A stretch of 64,000 bases of DNA from positions 124,001 through 188,000 of the forward strand of contig NZ_VUNE01000004.1 in NCBI RefSeq assembly GCF_009695815.1, read 5' to 3'. A program made the position numbers and the translations under genes. The notes beneath the pieces are model-generated. The model saw nothing but the letters and a program-made list of their open reading frames with translations, searched no databases and was not told where the DNA came from. This document shows, piece by piece, positions 8,894 to 16,962 of the stretch. Every line of letters begins with the position of its first letter. Position 1 is the first letter of the stretch. Origin of the DNA: Peptostreptococcus porci (GTDB lineage Bacteria > Bacillota > Clostridia > Peptostreptococcales > Peptostreptococcaceae).

Positions 8894-10171
8894 TTATTTT
8901 TCAATATCGTCCAATTTGTCTGCTTTTAATATTGCATTTAGCAATACTGATGCACCTTCTGTACACTGCTCATCAGAAGAAAATTCTGGCTCACAATGAG
9001 ATAAACCATCTTTTGATACTACAAATATCATTGTTGTAGGCATCATATATGCCACGAACTGAGCATCATGTCCTGCACCTGAATGTATTGGCATATTTGC
9101 AACACCTATTTCGTCGGCTGACTGCTGAACAAAGTCTACCAAAGTCTTGTTCCAGTATACCGTATCTCTTTCCCAAGCCAGCTTGATTTCACACTTACAT
9201 CCAGCCCACTCCATAGTTGGAAGCTTCTTTACTATTTCACGAACGGCTTCCAATACCTTTGGATCTTCATGTCTTACATCAAGTGAAAACTCAACAAAAT
9301 CTGGAATTACAGTGTGTACACAAGGATGACAAACAATTTCGCCAGTTGTATAAACTAGCTCCGGTCTTCCCAGCTTGTCTATTTCGTCATGTAAATATAT
9401 AAGAGCCTGAGAAGCTGCATAAAGAGCATCTCTTCTCTTGTGCATTGGGAACGTACCCGCATGAGCAGCTTGTCCGCTAAAATTAATTCTATAGTTAAAC
9501 ATACCAAGAACACAATCTACAACTCCAATTGTCTTACCTTCATCTTCAAGAATTGGTCCCTGTTCTATATGAAGCTCGAAGTCACACATATATTCTTCAG
9601 GATTTAATCTGTTCTTCTTATCGCCCTTGTATTTGAAGTTTTCAAGCTTACTTCCAAATGTTGTAGCTCCATCTTCAACACTAACAGAGTTCATCATGTT
9701 TTCATACTTGAAGTTTTTCGCAATTTCCGGTGGAAGATAATCATTACATACTACACCAGAAGACATCATAGCTGGCGGATATAGAGATCCTTCTTCATTT
9801 GTCCATATCATTGCAACTATATCATGTCTATGAGGTATTTTTTCCGCCACGATTGTTTCCAATACTTCCATCGCACCTATTACACCTAGTATACCATCAT
9901 AATTACCACCATTTTTAACTGAATCACAGTGAGAACCTGTAACTATCTTCTTTAATCCAGGCTCTGTACCTGGCAAAGTCGCATACATATTCGCCATATC
10001 ATCGGTAGTTACGATAGCTCCTATTTTTTCCATTCTTTCTTTGAAGTAATCTCTTGCTTTTATAGCGTCATCACTTAGTGAATATCTTGTTATTCCACCA
10101 TGTCCAGCATCTCCAAATTTTGAAAAAGTATGTATCTTTTCAGACATTCTTTCTAAACTACATTTAATCAT
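8894..10171 (-). CDS. M20-family N-carbamoyl-beta-alanine amidohydrolase (beta-ureidopropionase-like)
   Basis: A 425-residue zinc hydrolase of the allantoate/N-carbamoyl-amino-acid amidohydrolase group. Visible metal-site motifs are GSHCDSVKNGGNYDG (His and Asp), WTNEEGSLYPP (Glu) and ELHIEQGPILE (His), plus GAGHDAQ near the C-terminus. The family hydrolyses N-carbamoyl compounds to amine, CO2 and NH3. Beside dihydropyrimidinase and PreT/PreA the most likely substrate is N-carbamoyl-beta-alanine, giving beta-alanine; an allantoate or N-carbamoyl-amino-acid substrate cannot be excluded by sequence. The start at 10171 is chosen because GGAAGGGGAA lies just upstream; an upstream ATG would give seven more residues. 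It is in line with the hydantoinase gene, 238 bases downstream of it. Confidence 0.85.
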   Translation of the reverse strand: MIKCSLERMSEKIHTFSKFGDAGHGGITRYSLSDDAIKARDYFKERMEKIGAIVTTDDMANMYATLPGTEPGLKKIVTGSHCDSVKNGGNYDGILGVIGAMEVLETIVAEKIPHRHDIVAMIWTNEEGSLYPPAMMSSGVVCNDYLPPEIAKNFKYENMMNSVSVEDGATTFGSKLENFKYKGDKKNRLNPEEYMCDFELHIEQGPILEDEGKTIGVVDCVLGMFNYRINFSGQAAHAGTFPMHKRRDALYAASQALIYLHDEIDKLGRPELVYTTGEIVCHPCVHTVIPDFVEFSLDVRHEDPKVLEAVREIVKKLPTMEWAGCKCEIKLAWERDTVYWNKTLVDFVQQSADEIGVANMPIHSGAGHDAQFVAYMMPTTMIFVVSKDGLSHCEPEFSSDEQCTEGASVLLNAILKADKLDDIEK

Positions 10172-10285
10172 GACAATTCCCCTTCCAAACAAGTTTCTTT
10201 AATATACTATCATTTTGTAAAATTATTTTCTAAAATCATTTTTCCTAATTATTTTTAAACCGTTTTATTAAAAATCATTTTTGTA

Positions 10286-10315
10286 TGTGGTAGAGCTTTC
10301 CACGACTCTACCACA
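10286..10315. terminator. Perfect hairpin between hydantoinase and amidohydrolase genes
   Basis: TGTGGTAGAG (10286-10295) and CTCTACCACA (10306-10315) form a perfect 10-bp stem with a 10-base loop. The T-run follows it only on the plus strand, while the flanking genes run on the minus strand. It may therefore act as a processing or partial termination element rather than a standard terminator. Confidence 0.5.
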
Positions 10316-10409
10316 ATTTTTTCCAAATTCTTACTTTCATTTTTATTTATTTTTGCATCACCCATAGGTGTTGCTCAACTTTTCACTTTTCTAAATTTTT
10401 CCTATAATC

Positions 10410-11789
10410 CTATAGTAAAATTGGTGCTCCTCTTCTGATTAGCTGACCTCTAGCCTCTTCACCAACATATTCTCCATTTTCAGCTACTAGCTCACCTCTA
10501 GAGAATGTTGCCACAGGATATCCCTTTACCTTAAAGCCTTCGTATGGTGTGTAATCTACATTTTCGTGTAAATTATCGACTGAAATAGTAACTTCCTTTT
10601 CTGGATCAAATACTACCAAATCGGCATCAGAACCTACTGCAATCGTTCCTTTCTTAGGATACATACCGAAGATCTTTGCAGGATTTGTAGATGTCAATTC
10701 AACAAATTTTCCAAGTGAAATATGGCCTTCATTCACTCCATAATGATGCATTAGAACCATTCTTCCCTCGATACCTGGTGCACCGTTAGGAATCTTTGTA
10801 AAATTATCTAATCCCATCTTTTTCTGTTCCATAAAGAATGGGCAGTGATCAGTCGCAACAGTCTGTAAGCCATCGTCTCTTAAAGCTTCCCATATTAATT
10901 CTTGATTGAATTTTTCTCTTAAAGGCGGACTCATTACATATTTGGCTCCCGCAAAATTTTCTTCCAAATAGTTATCTATTGATAACAACATATATTGCGG
11001 ACATGTTTCACCCATAGTCTTGAATCCTTGCTTTCTTGATTTTATTATTTCATCAGCTGCTTCTCTGTTACTTACGTGAACTATATAAATAGGAGCATCT
11101 ACCATTTCTGCTAATTTAACAGCTCTATTTGTAGCTTCAGCCTCGCACTTTTGAGGTCTTGATATAGCATGATAAACAGGATCAGTCTTTCCTTCAGACA
11201 ACAGCTGAGCAATTTTATAGTTAATTGAGTCATAGTTTTCTGCATGAACGCACACCAATCCGTTATTATCTCTCGCAATAGTCAATATTTCAAGCAATTC
11301 CTTATCAGTAAGTCTCATTCCATCGTAAACCATGAAAACCTTAAAGCTAGAAAATCCATCCTTTAATATTCTAGGCAATTCTTCTCTTACTGAATCGTCA
11401 AGTCTAGTAACACCCAAATGGAAGCCGTAGTCGATAACCGCTTTCCCATTAGCCTTTTCTTCCCACATTTCAATTGTTTCATATAGCCCTTTTCCACTTT
11501 GCTGCACAGCATAGTCTATTATTGAAGTCGTACCGCCGATTGCAGCAGCTTTTGTACCAGTTCTAAAATCATCGCTAGAGAAAGTTCCACCAAAAGGCAT
11601 ATCAAGATGCGTATGTACATCTATTCCACCAGGAAGCACATATTTACCTTTTGCATCATAAAAAATATCTGTATCAATATTTTTTGAAATATTTACTATC
11701 TTTCCGTCTTTAATTCCCAAATCAGCAATATAATTATCTCCGCTTGTTACTATATTTCCGTTTTTTATTACCAAATCATAATTAGACAT
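10410..11789 (-). CDS. hydA: Dihydropyrimidinase / D-hydantoinase
   Basis: A 459-residue amidohydrolase that opens the ring of dihydrouracil (or dihydrothymine) to the N-carbamoyl-beta-amino acid. The binuclear metal-site motifs are visible: GGIDVHTHLDMP, the carboxylated Lys in SSFKVFMVYDG, VCVHAENYD, PIYIVHVSN and VATDHCPF. Length is normal (about 460). ATG follows GGAGGAG. It directly precedes the M20 amidohydrolase that would take its product, and it is on the opposite strand to, but in the same cluster as, PreT/PreA. This fixes the pathway as reductive pyrimidine breakdown rather than hydantoin use; the latter remains possible as a side activity. Confidence 0.93.
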   Translation of the reverse strand: MSNYDLVIKNGNIVTSGDNYIADLGIKDGKIVNISKNIDTDIFYDAKGKYVLPGGIDVHTHLDMPFGGTFSSDDFRTGTKAAAIGGTTSIIDYAVQQSGKGLYETIEMWEEKANGKAVIDYGFHLGVTRLDDSVREELPRILKDGFSSFKVFMVYDGMRLTDKELLEILTIARDNNGLVCVHAENYDSINYKIAQLLSEGKTDPVYHAISRPQKCEAEATNRAVKLAEMVDAPIYIVHVSNREAADEIIKSRKQGFKTMGETCPQYMLLSIDNYLEENFAGAKYVMSPPLREKFNQELIWEALRDDGLQTVATDHCPFFMEQKKMGLDNFTKIPNGAPGIEGRMVLMHHYGVNEGHISLGKFVELTSTNPAKIFGMYPKKGTIAVGSDADLVVFDPEKEVTISVDNLHENVDYTPYEGFKVKGYPVATFSRGELVAENGEYVGEEARGQLIRRGAPILL

Positions 11790-12085
11790 AGCTCTCCTCC
11801 ATAATACTAAAACTTTAATACAAAATATAATTTTTTAAATTTTTTGTAAACTTTAACTGGTAAGTAAATAGACTTGTTTCATAGAAAACAATATTTATTA
11901 TAATACATAAATAATATATACTTTATTAATATACTATAATTATTAAATTGAAAATACCAACTTGATTAATTTTGATTGATTGATTAATAAACAAGATATC
12001 ACATAATTATTTTTGTGTCAATCATTTTTTTAATATTTTTATATTTTTTTGAAAATTTCAAATATATAATGTGCAGATATAGATA

Positions 12086-13675
12086 TCATCTATTAGATTT
12101 ACAATGCTTATTTATCAATCTATTCGCCGTACTTTGAGAAATATTTAAAACCTCTGCTAATTTGTACGAAGAATTATGTTTTTTGTAGTATTCTCTGACA
12201 ATATTTTTCTCTGCCAAATCCAATATACCCTTCAAATCTAAATTATCATTTTCAGAAATATTTAATACTATCTCACCAGAATCATTATAACTATCATGAC
12301 TTGTAATAATATTTTGTGGCAAATCATCTATTCTTATAGTTTCATCATGCGAATTGATTACAAGGTATTCAATCAAATGCTCCAACTCTCTTATATTTCC
12401 TGGCCATGAATAGTTTTCGAAATACTCCATCAAATTTGCTCCCATATTTACTTTAGAATCGTATTTTTTATTAAAATAATCAATAAAATGGTATACTAGC
12501 TTTGGTATATCCTCTTTTCTATTGACAAGCTTTGGCATCTCTAATTGCACCACGTTTAGCCTATAGTATAGGTCCTCTCTGAATTGCCCTCTCTCCACTA
12601 GCTCCGACAGATTTTTATTTGTTGCGACAATTATCCTAATATCAGCAATTTTTTTTGAGGTACTACCTATTGGCATATATTGCTTTTCTTGAACTAGTTC
12701 AAGTAGCTTGGACTGCAAATTTAAAGGTATCTCTCCAATTTCATCCAAAAATAGAGTACCGCCCTCTGCTTGCTCAACAAGACCCTTTTTTCCAGAATTT
12801 AAAGCCCCTGTAAACGCACCTTTTTTATATCCAAACAATTCGGACTCCATCAAATTTTCCGGTATTGTAGTACAGTTTATATTCACAAAAGGCTTTGATG
12901 ATCTATTGCTTATATTGTGTATATACTTTGCTAAAGATGTCTTTCCTGTACCAGATGCCCCTGTGATAAGTATATTTACATCCTTATCTACAAATCTATT
13001 TATCTTGGATATTATCTCGGTGATGCCCTTACTTTGAAAATTTCTAAAATTATTCTTCAATCCATCGCTTCTCAAATTGACATTTTTCTCTTTTTCAAGC
13101 TGAGACTTCGTATAATTTAGAGTATTGTACAATATTTCATTTTCTGTAATATCCTTGCAGTTTTCGACTACAAATAATACATTCCCTTCATCATCAACTA
13201 CAGGAGAAGATGTATTTAGTATTACCCTGCCAGTCCTAGTCTTTTGCTTATATGTAATTGTACGTTTTTCCTCCAATACCTTGTCAAACAGAAGCACATC
13301 GACATAACCATTTTCCAAAACATAGTTTACGTGTTTACCTATCAAATCCTCTCTTTTCACTCCGTAGTTTTTTTCGAAAATCTCATTGCAATAAATAGCT
13401 ATACCTTCTCCATCAGCTACAAAAATCTCATCAAAGGAATTATCCAATATATTCTTAAAAAAACCCTCCTCTATCTCATCATCGGAGACGATGTATAGAT
13501 CATTTTTCTTCATTGCCATATGGAATACATTGTAGCTTCCAAAATCGATATCATCAATATGCTTTTCATTTTTTATATTATCAAAAACATATTCAGCATA
13601 CACATTGTAGTCTAGTACAGTTTTGTCCTTTCCTGTCATTATTACCGGCTTTGTTACTATACCTTTAATGTTCAC
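12086..13675 (-). CDS. Sigma-54-dependent transcriptional activator (PAS, AAA+, Fis-type HTH)
   Basis: A 529-residue enhancer-binding protein. Residues 1-70 are an unassigned N-terminal sensor; about 72-180 is a PAS domain (ILDNSFDEIFVADGEGIAIY). The AAA+ domain at about 215-455 has Walker A GASGTGKT (239-246), the sigma-54-contact loop GAFTGA (286-291) and Walker B TLFLDEIGE. The C-terminus is a Fis-like helix-turn-helix (VLNISQSTANRLI). It starts with GTG behind GGGAGGG. Divergent to it is a plus-strand operon with a good -24/-12 promoter, so it is the likely activator of pyrimidine/beta-alanine catabolism. The effector could be a pyrimidine or pathway intermediate sensed by the N-terminus; this is inference. 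Confidence 0.93.
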   Translation of the reverse strand: MNIKGIVTKPVIMTGKDKTVLDYNVYAEYVFDNIKNEKHIDDIDFGSYNVFHMAMKKNDLYIVSDDEIEEGFFKNILDNSFDEIFVADGEGIAIYCNEIFEKNYGVKREDLIGKHVNYVLENGYVDVLLFDKVLEEKRTITYKQKTRTGRVILNTSSPVVDDEGNVLFVVENCKDITENEILYNTLNYTKSQLEKEKNVNLRSDGLKNNFRNFQSKGITEIISKINRFVDKDVNILITGASGTGKTSLAKYIHNISNRSSKPFVNINCTTIPENLMESELFGYKKGAFTGALNSGKKGLVEQAEGGTLFLDEIGEIPLNLQSKLLELVQEKQYMPIGSTSKKIADIRIIVATNKNLSELVERGQFREDLYYRLNVVQLEMPKLVNRKEDIPKLVYHFIDYFNKKYDSKVNMGANLMEYFENYSWPGNIRELEHLIEYLVINSHDETIRIDDLPQNIITSHDSYNDSGEIVLNISENDNLDLKGILDLAEKNIVREYYKKHNSSYKLAEVLNISQSTANRLINKHCKSNR

Positions 13676-13731
13676 AGCTATCCCTCCCTTTTTTTATCAT
13701 TATCCTGATCTTAATAATAGTATATGATACT

Positions 13732-13761
13732 AATATACTTTTCTAAACAATCTATTGTCAA
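13732..13761 (-). promoter_or_regulatory. SigmaA promoter of the sigma-54 activator gene
   Basis: On the minus strand, TTGACA (13756-13761) and TATATT (13732-13737) are spaced by 18 bases, about 57 bases before the GTG start. A palindrome (13761-13774) abuts and overlaps the -35 box by one base, suggesting autoregulation. Confidence 0.75.
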
Positions 13762-13774
13762 GTCAAAATTGACT
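13761..13774. promoter_or_regulatory. Candidate activator-binding palindrome, site 1
   Basis: AGTCAA-AA-TTGACT has perfect 6-bp arms. It is one of three related sites in the divergent region and touches the -35 box of the regulator promoter. Confidence 0.55.
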
Positions 13775-13867
13775 CAGTAATAAAATAAATATTATTAATA
13801 TTCGATCAAAGCTACTGTATTTGCAAACCACAAATAAATATCACAGACAAATATTGTAAACCTAGAA

Positions 13868-13930
13868 TCATAATAAGTCAATTTCGACTTGCATTCACTT
13901 TGTTTTTAAGTCACTATTGACTTATTATGA
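13868..13930. promoter_or_regulatory. Candidate enhancer (UAS) with two palindromes and a long inverted repeat
   Basis: Site 2 (13876-13889, AGTCAATTTCGACT) and site 3 (13909-13922, AGTCACTATTGACT) share the AGTCA-N4-TGACT pattern of site 1 and are 33 bases apart, about three helical turns. They are embedded in a perfect 14-bp inverted repeat, TCATAATAAGTCAA (13868-13881) and TTGACTTATTATGA (13917-13930). The block lies about 220-280 bases upstream of the sigma-54 promoter, a normal enhancer distance. Confidence 0.6.
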
Positions 13931-14150
13931 TATATTTTTATCTATGATTATCTATTTCAAATCCAATTTTGTAAATTTTTTCATATAATTATCCGATTAT
14001 TGAGAAAAAAATCGATTTTTTATGTAAATTTTTAAACACTCTATGGATTATTTTTTCACGAACTAAATGTTGAAATTAGGCACTTTTTAAATCTTAATAT
14101 CTCAAAATAAGTGAAAAAACATTTTCCGTTTTGTTAATATTTTTATTTAT

Positions 14151-14166
14151 TGGCATGGTAATTGCT
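14151..14166 (+). promoter_or_regulatory. Sigma-54 (-24/-12) promoter of the catabolic operon
   Basis: TGGCAT, then five bases, then TTGCT matches the sigma-54 consensus TGGCAC-N5-TTGCW with only the sixth base different. The predicted start near 14178 gives a leader of about 135 bases to the first plus-strand gene. Confidence 0.85.
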
Positions 14167-14313
14167 ATATTTTATTTATAAAAAATGGTAGGTTTATTTT
14201 TATAATTGACTAATTGATTTTATAACTTGATTTGATTTGATTAAAACTGGTGGTAGATGACATGATTTATTTTGATGAATTGATTGACATAATAAATTTC
14301 AGGAGGAAATTAC

Positions 14314-14805
14314 ATGAGTTTTTTACTTGCACTATCACTATCAACAGGTATTTGTTGCGCTATTTGGGCTTGGATATCTTCCATTCCATCGCTTCACTTG
14401 ATAACATGGATAGGCTTTGCCGGTTGCACAGCCTATTTCGCATCAGGTAAACATGGTTTAGAGGGTATTTCTGCGGCATTTTTCTCCACTATGTCTGGAG
14501 TATTTTCGGCAGCAGTCGCCCTATTTATTTCTAGCAAAATACCAACACCAGCGACTGCAATAATAATGACTGGTATAATTTCATGTACTATGTGCTTGAA
14601 ATCTGTCGCAAAACCATTTTGGTTTATCCCTGGAGCATTTATAGGTTGTTTTTCAACCTTTGCATATCTTTCATCAGGTGCGAATATACTTAGTGCTGAT
14701 ATAATACCTCATTTATTATCATTATCGGCTGGTACAATTTTAGCTTTATCTTGTGATAAAGGAGGAAATTTGTTATTTAGCCTTTTTGGCAAAAAAGAAA
14801 AATAA
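14314..14805 (+). CDS. DUF1097-like integral membrane protein
   Basis: A 163-residue hydrophobic protein with about five membrane segments, rich in Gly, Ser and Ala. The segment TWIGFAGCTAYFASGKHG resembles the DUF1097 (YcdZ-type) family as I remember it. Function of that family is not established. It is the first gene after the sigma-54 promoter, with AGGAGGAAA before the ATG. Its position suggests a role in uptake or export of a pathway compound (pyrimidine, beta-alanine or propionate), but that is only inference from context. No other transporter is in the cluster. Confidence 0.75.
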   Translation: MSFLLALSLSTGICCAIWAWISSIPSLHLITWIGFAGCTAYFASGKHGLEGISAAFFSTMSGVFSAAVALFISSKIPTPATAIIMTGIISCTMCLKSVAKPFWFIPGAFIGCFSTFAYLSSGANILSADIIPHLLSLSAGTILALSCDKGGNLLFSLFGKKEK

Positions 14806-14878
14806 AAGTATGGCTTGGATTTATTTTTACAAACCTAGCTAACTTTATCTTAAATAATTTGTTTTGGGAGGAAAAAAT

Positions 14879-16072
14879 ATGAAAAAAGCTCTTGAAGGAC
14901 TAAAGGTATTAGATTTAACACATGCTTATAACGGTCCTTTTTGTACAACACTATTAGCAGATAACGGTGCCGATGTTTTAAAAATCGAACCACCACATGG
15001 AGACCAATGTAGAACATGGGGTCCCATAGACGATAAAAGTGGCGAAAGTGGATTTTTTGCATTCTTGAATAGAAATAAGAAAGGCATCACATTGAATTTA
15101 AAAAATGAAGAAGCTAGGGAAATATTCTATGAATTGGTAAAGGACGCCGATGTTGTAGTTGAAAACTTTAGACCAGGTGTATCTAAAAAATTAAAAGTAG
15201 ATTATGACACAATTAAAGAAATCAACCCTGGTATCGTATATGCTTCTGGTTCAGGATTTGGTCAGACTGGACCTCTAAAAAATAGACCTTGCTATGATAT
15301 CGTAGCTCAGTCAATGGCGGGTATGGTAAACCTAACAGGATTTGAGGACTCAGTTCCAACAAAGGTCGGACCTTCTATCGCAGACAACGTTACTGGAATA
15401 TATCTATGTGTAGGCGTGATGATGGCACTTTACAACAAGGAAAAAACTGGTCTTGGGCAACAGGTTGACGTTTCGATGTTCGATACGATATTTACACTTC
15501 TTGAAAATGCAATCGTTATTCAGACAATGAAGGGCGTAACACCTCAAAGACAGGGAAATATCGACCCATCAATAGCACCTTTTGACATCTATGCCACTGT
15601 GGACGGATATGTTGCAATAGGTGTCGGAAATGATAGATTATTTAAGCTTTTCTGCGATTTGATAGAAAGACCTGATTTGCTTGATAATCCACTATATGCC
15701 ACAAATGACTTGAGAAGCCAGAACTATAGACCTGAGCTACAAAACATAATTGCAGAGTGGTGTTCAAACAAGAGCAAATATGATATTGAAAGTATGTGTG
15801 ATGAAATAGGAATTCCTTGTGGACCGGTTTTGGATATGAAAGAGGCAATTGATCATCCACATGTACAAGCTAGAGAAATGATGGTTCATCAGACGCACCC
15901 AACTATTGGAGAAATGTACTTCCAAGGTTGCCCTATAAAGCTTTCTAGAACACCTGGAAGCGTAGATACTCCTGCTCCTTTGTTGGGAGAATACAACGAA
16001 GAGTTCTACAAAAATGTTTTGGGATTCTCTGATGAAAAATACAAAAAATTGATAGAAAACGAAGTAATATAA
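14879..16072 (+). CDS. Family III (CaiB/BaiF) CoA-transferase, probably for beta-alanine
   Basis: A 397-residue family III CoA-transferase. Conserved elements include LEGLKVLDLTH, the CoA-site region IEPPHGDQCRTWGP, GFGQTGPL, and the catalytic Asp169 in SIADNVTGIY, equivalent to Asp169 of formyl-CoA transferase. Start at 14879 is chosen because GGGAGG lies eight bases upstream; an upstream TTG in frame overlaps that site. In this cluster the reaction needed is formation of beta-alanyl-CoA from beta-alanine with an acyl-CoA donor, and using propionyl-CoA would release propionate and close the cycle. Family is clear; substrate is inferred. Confidence 0.9.
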   Translation: MKKALEGLKVLDLTHAYNGPFCTTLLADNGADVLKIEPPHGDQCRTWGPIDDKSGESGFFAFLNRNKKGITLNLKNEEAREIFYELVKDADVVVENFRPGVSKKLKVDYDTIKEINPGIVYASGSGFGQTGPLKNRPCYDIVAQSMAGMVNLTGFEDSVPTKVGPSIADNVTGIYLCVGVMMALYNKEKTGLGQQVDVSMFDTIFTLLENAIVIQTMKGVTPQRQGNIDPSIAPFDIYATVDGYVAIGVGNDRLFKLFCDLIERPDLLDNPLYATNDLRSQNYRPELQNIIAEWCSNKSKYDIESMCDEIGIPCGPVLDMKEAIDHPHVQAREMMVHQTHPTIGEMYFQGCPIKLSRTPGSVDTPAPLLGEYNEEFYKNVLGFSDEKYKKLIENEVI

Positions 16073-16087
16073 ATGGGAGGTAAAAAA

Positions 16088-16543
16088 ATGAGAAAAGAGT
16101 CTGTTCTTTGCTATAATATGACAACTTTCGACGCAAATAATCTGGAAGGTATCGTTCCAGTTGGTAGACAATTTGATTTCTGGGGAGATGCCGAAACTGA
16201 ATTGATGATATTGAATGATGGAGATGAATCTCTTTGCTTGGGATACAAAAATGTAAAATTTTTCGACAGCATCTACGTCGGAGATCAAATGAATTTCAAG
16301 GCTACTTTACTTGAAGTTGGAAACTCTGCCAGAACTTGCAAAGTTCAATCCTTTAGAGTTGCAACGTCTGCAAAACGTCTTGGTGTCGATGGTGCCAAGG
16401 ATGGAGATATGGTTTACTACGATGAGCCTCAGCTAGTTGGAGAGGGTACTGTTACTCTTGTAGTTAGAAAGCACCTTCAACGTGGAAACCAACCAGACGG
16501 ACTTATTGAAGATCCATGGGCTGATATAGAAGAATACCTATAG
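16088..16543 (+). CDS. Beta-alanyl-CoA ammonia lyase-like hot-dog protein, subunit A
   Basis: A 151-residue hot-dog-fold protein. From memory of the Clostridium propionicum beta-alanyl-CoA ammonia lyase and the 3-aminobutyryl-CoA ammonia lyase of lysine fermentation, it shares WGDAETELM (32-40), DGDESLCLGYK (44-54), YVGDQM (63-68) and VGN-x3-TCK (77-85). It lacks the VNGAR segment of the single-chain enzymes (VPVGRQ here), while the next gene has it. The reaction would be beta-alanyl-CoA to acryloyl-CoA plus NH3. Start 16088 follows GGGAGGT; the ATG at 16073 overlaps that site. A plain thioesterase is the main alternative. Confidence 0.82.
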   Translation: MRKESVLCYNMTTFDANNLEGIVPVGRQFDFWGDAETELMILNDGDESLCLGYKNVKFFDSIYVGDQMNFKATLLEVGNSARTCKVQSFRVATSAKRLGVDGAKDGDMVYYDEPQLVGEGTVTLVVRKHLQRGNQPDGLIEDPWADIEEYL

Positions 16544-16560
16544 AATTGAGGAGGCGTGAA

Positions 16561-16950
16561 ATGAGAGATTTATTACCTGAAGAAAAAGAATTTAGAATGA
16601 GATATAGAATGTCTAGTAGAGATGTTTTCTATGGCGGCGGAATAGTAAATGGAGCGAGAACTATTACATATATTGGCGATTTGATGGATAGAGCTATGAC
16701 AAAGCTATACGGAAATGCTGGTCGTTGTGTGGAAATAGAAAATATAAGACTGTACAATCCTGTTCATGCAGGAGATTATATGGAATTTGTAGCAAGAGTC
16801 CTAGAATGTGATGACAAAACTGCAAAAATAGAATGTAGAGCATTTAAAATTGCTGTTTTACCAGAAGAACCGGAATTCCCAAGCTCTATTGATGTTTTGG
16901 AAAAACCAATTGTAGCAATAGAAAGCACAATGATTTACGAAAGCAAATAG
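16561..16950 (+). CDS. Beta-alanyl-CoA ammonia lyase-like hot-dog protein, subunit B
   Basis: A 129-residue paralogue of the preceding protein. It keeps the N-terminal motif RMSSRDVFYGGGIVNGAR (16-33), and the HAGDYMEF (69-76) and DVLEKPIV segments of the amino-acyl-CoA ammonia lyases. It lacks the TELM/DGD-SL region that subunit A retains. The two genes are 17 bases apart and each has its own AGGAGG-type site, so a heteromeric lyase is plausible. Alternatively the two act on different substrates (beta-alanyl-CoA and 3-aminoisobutyryl-CoA). ATG 16561 is chosen over an upstream in-frame TTG that overlaps the ribosome-binding site. Confidence 0.82.
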   Translation: MRDLLPEEKEFRMRYRMSSRDVFYGGGIVNGARTITYIGDLMDRAMTKLYGNAGRCVEIENIRLYNPVHAGDYMEFVARVLECDDKTAKIECRAFKIAVLPEEPEFPSSIDVLEKPIVAIESTMIYESK

Positions 16951-16962
16951 GAGGAAAAAGAC

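Noticed and set aside
8767-9039. Plus-strand open frame between adhE and the amidohydrolase
   Set aside because: It runs through a terminator and into the 3' end of the minus-strand gene, with no ribosome-binding site.
14250-14450. Open frame overlapping the DUF1097-like gene start
   Set aside because: It is in a different frame from the gene with the AGGAGGAAA site and has no ribosome-binding site of its own.
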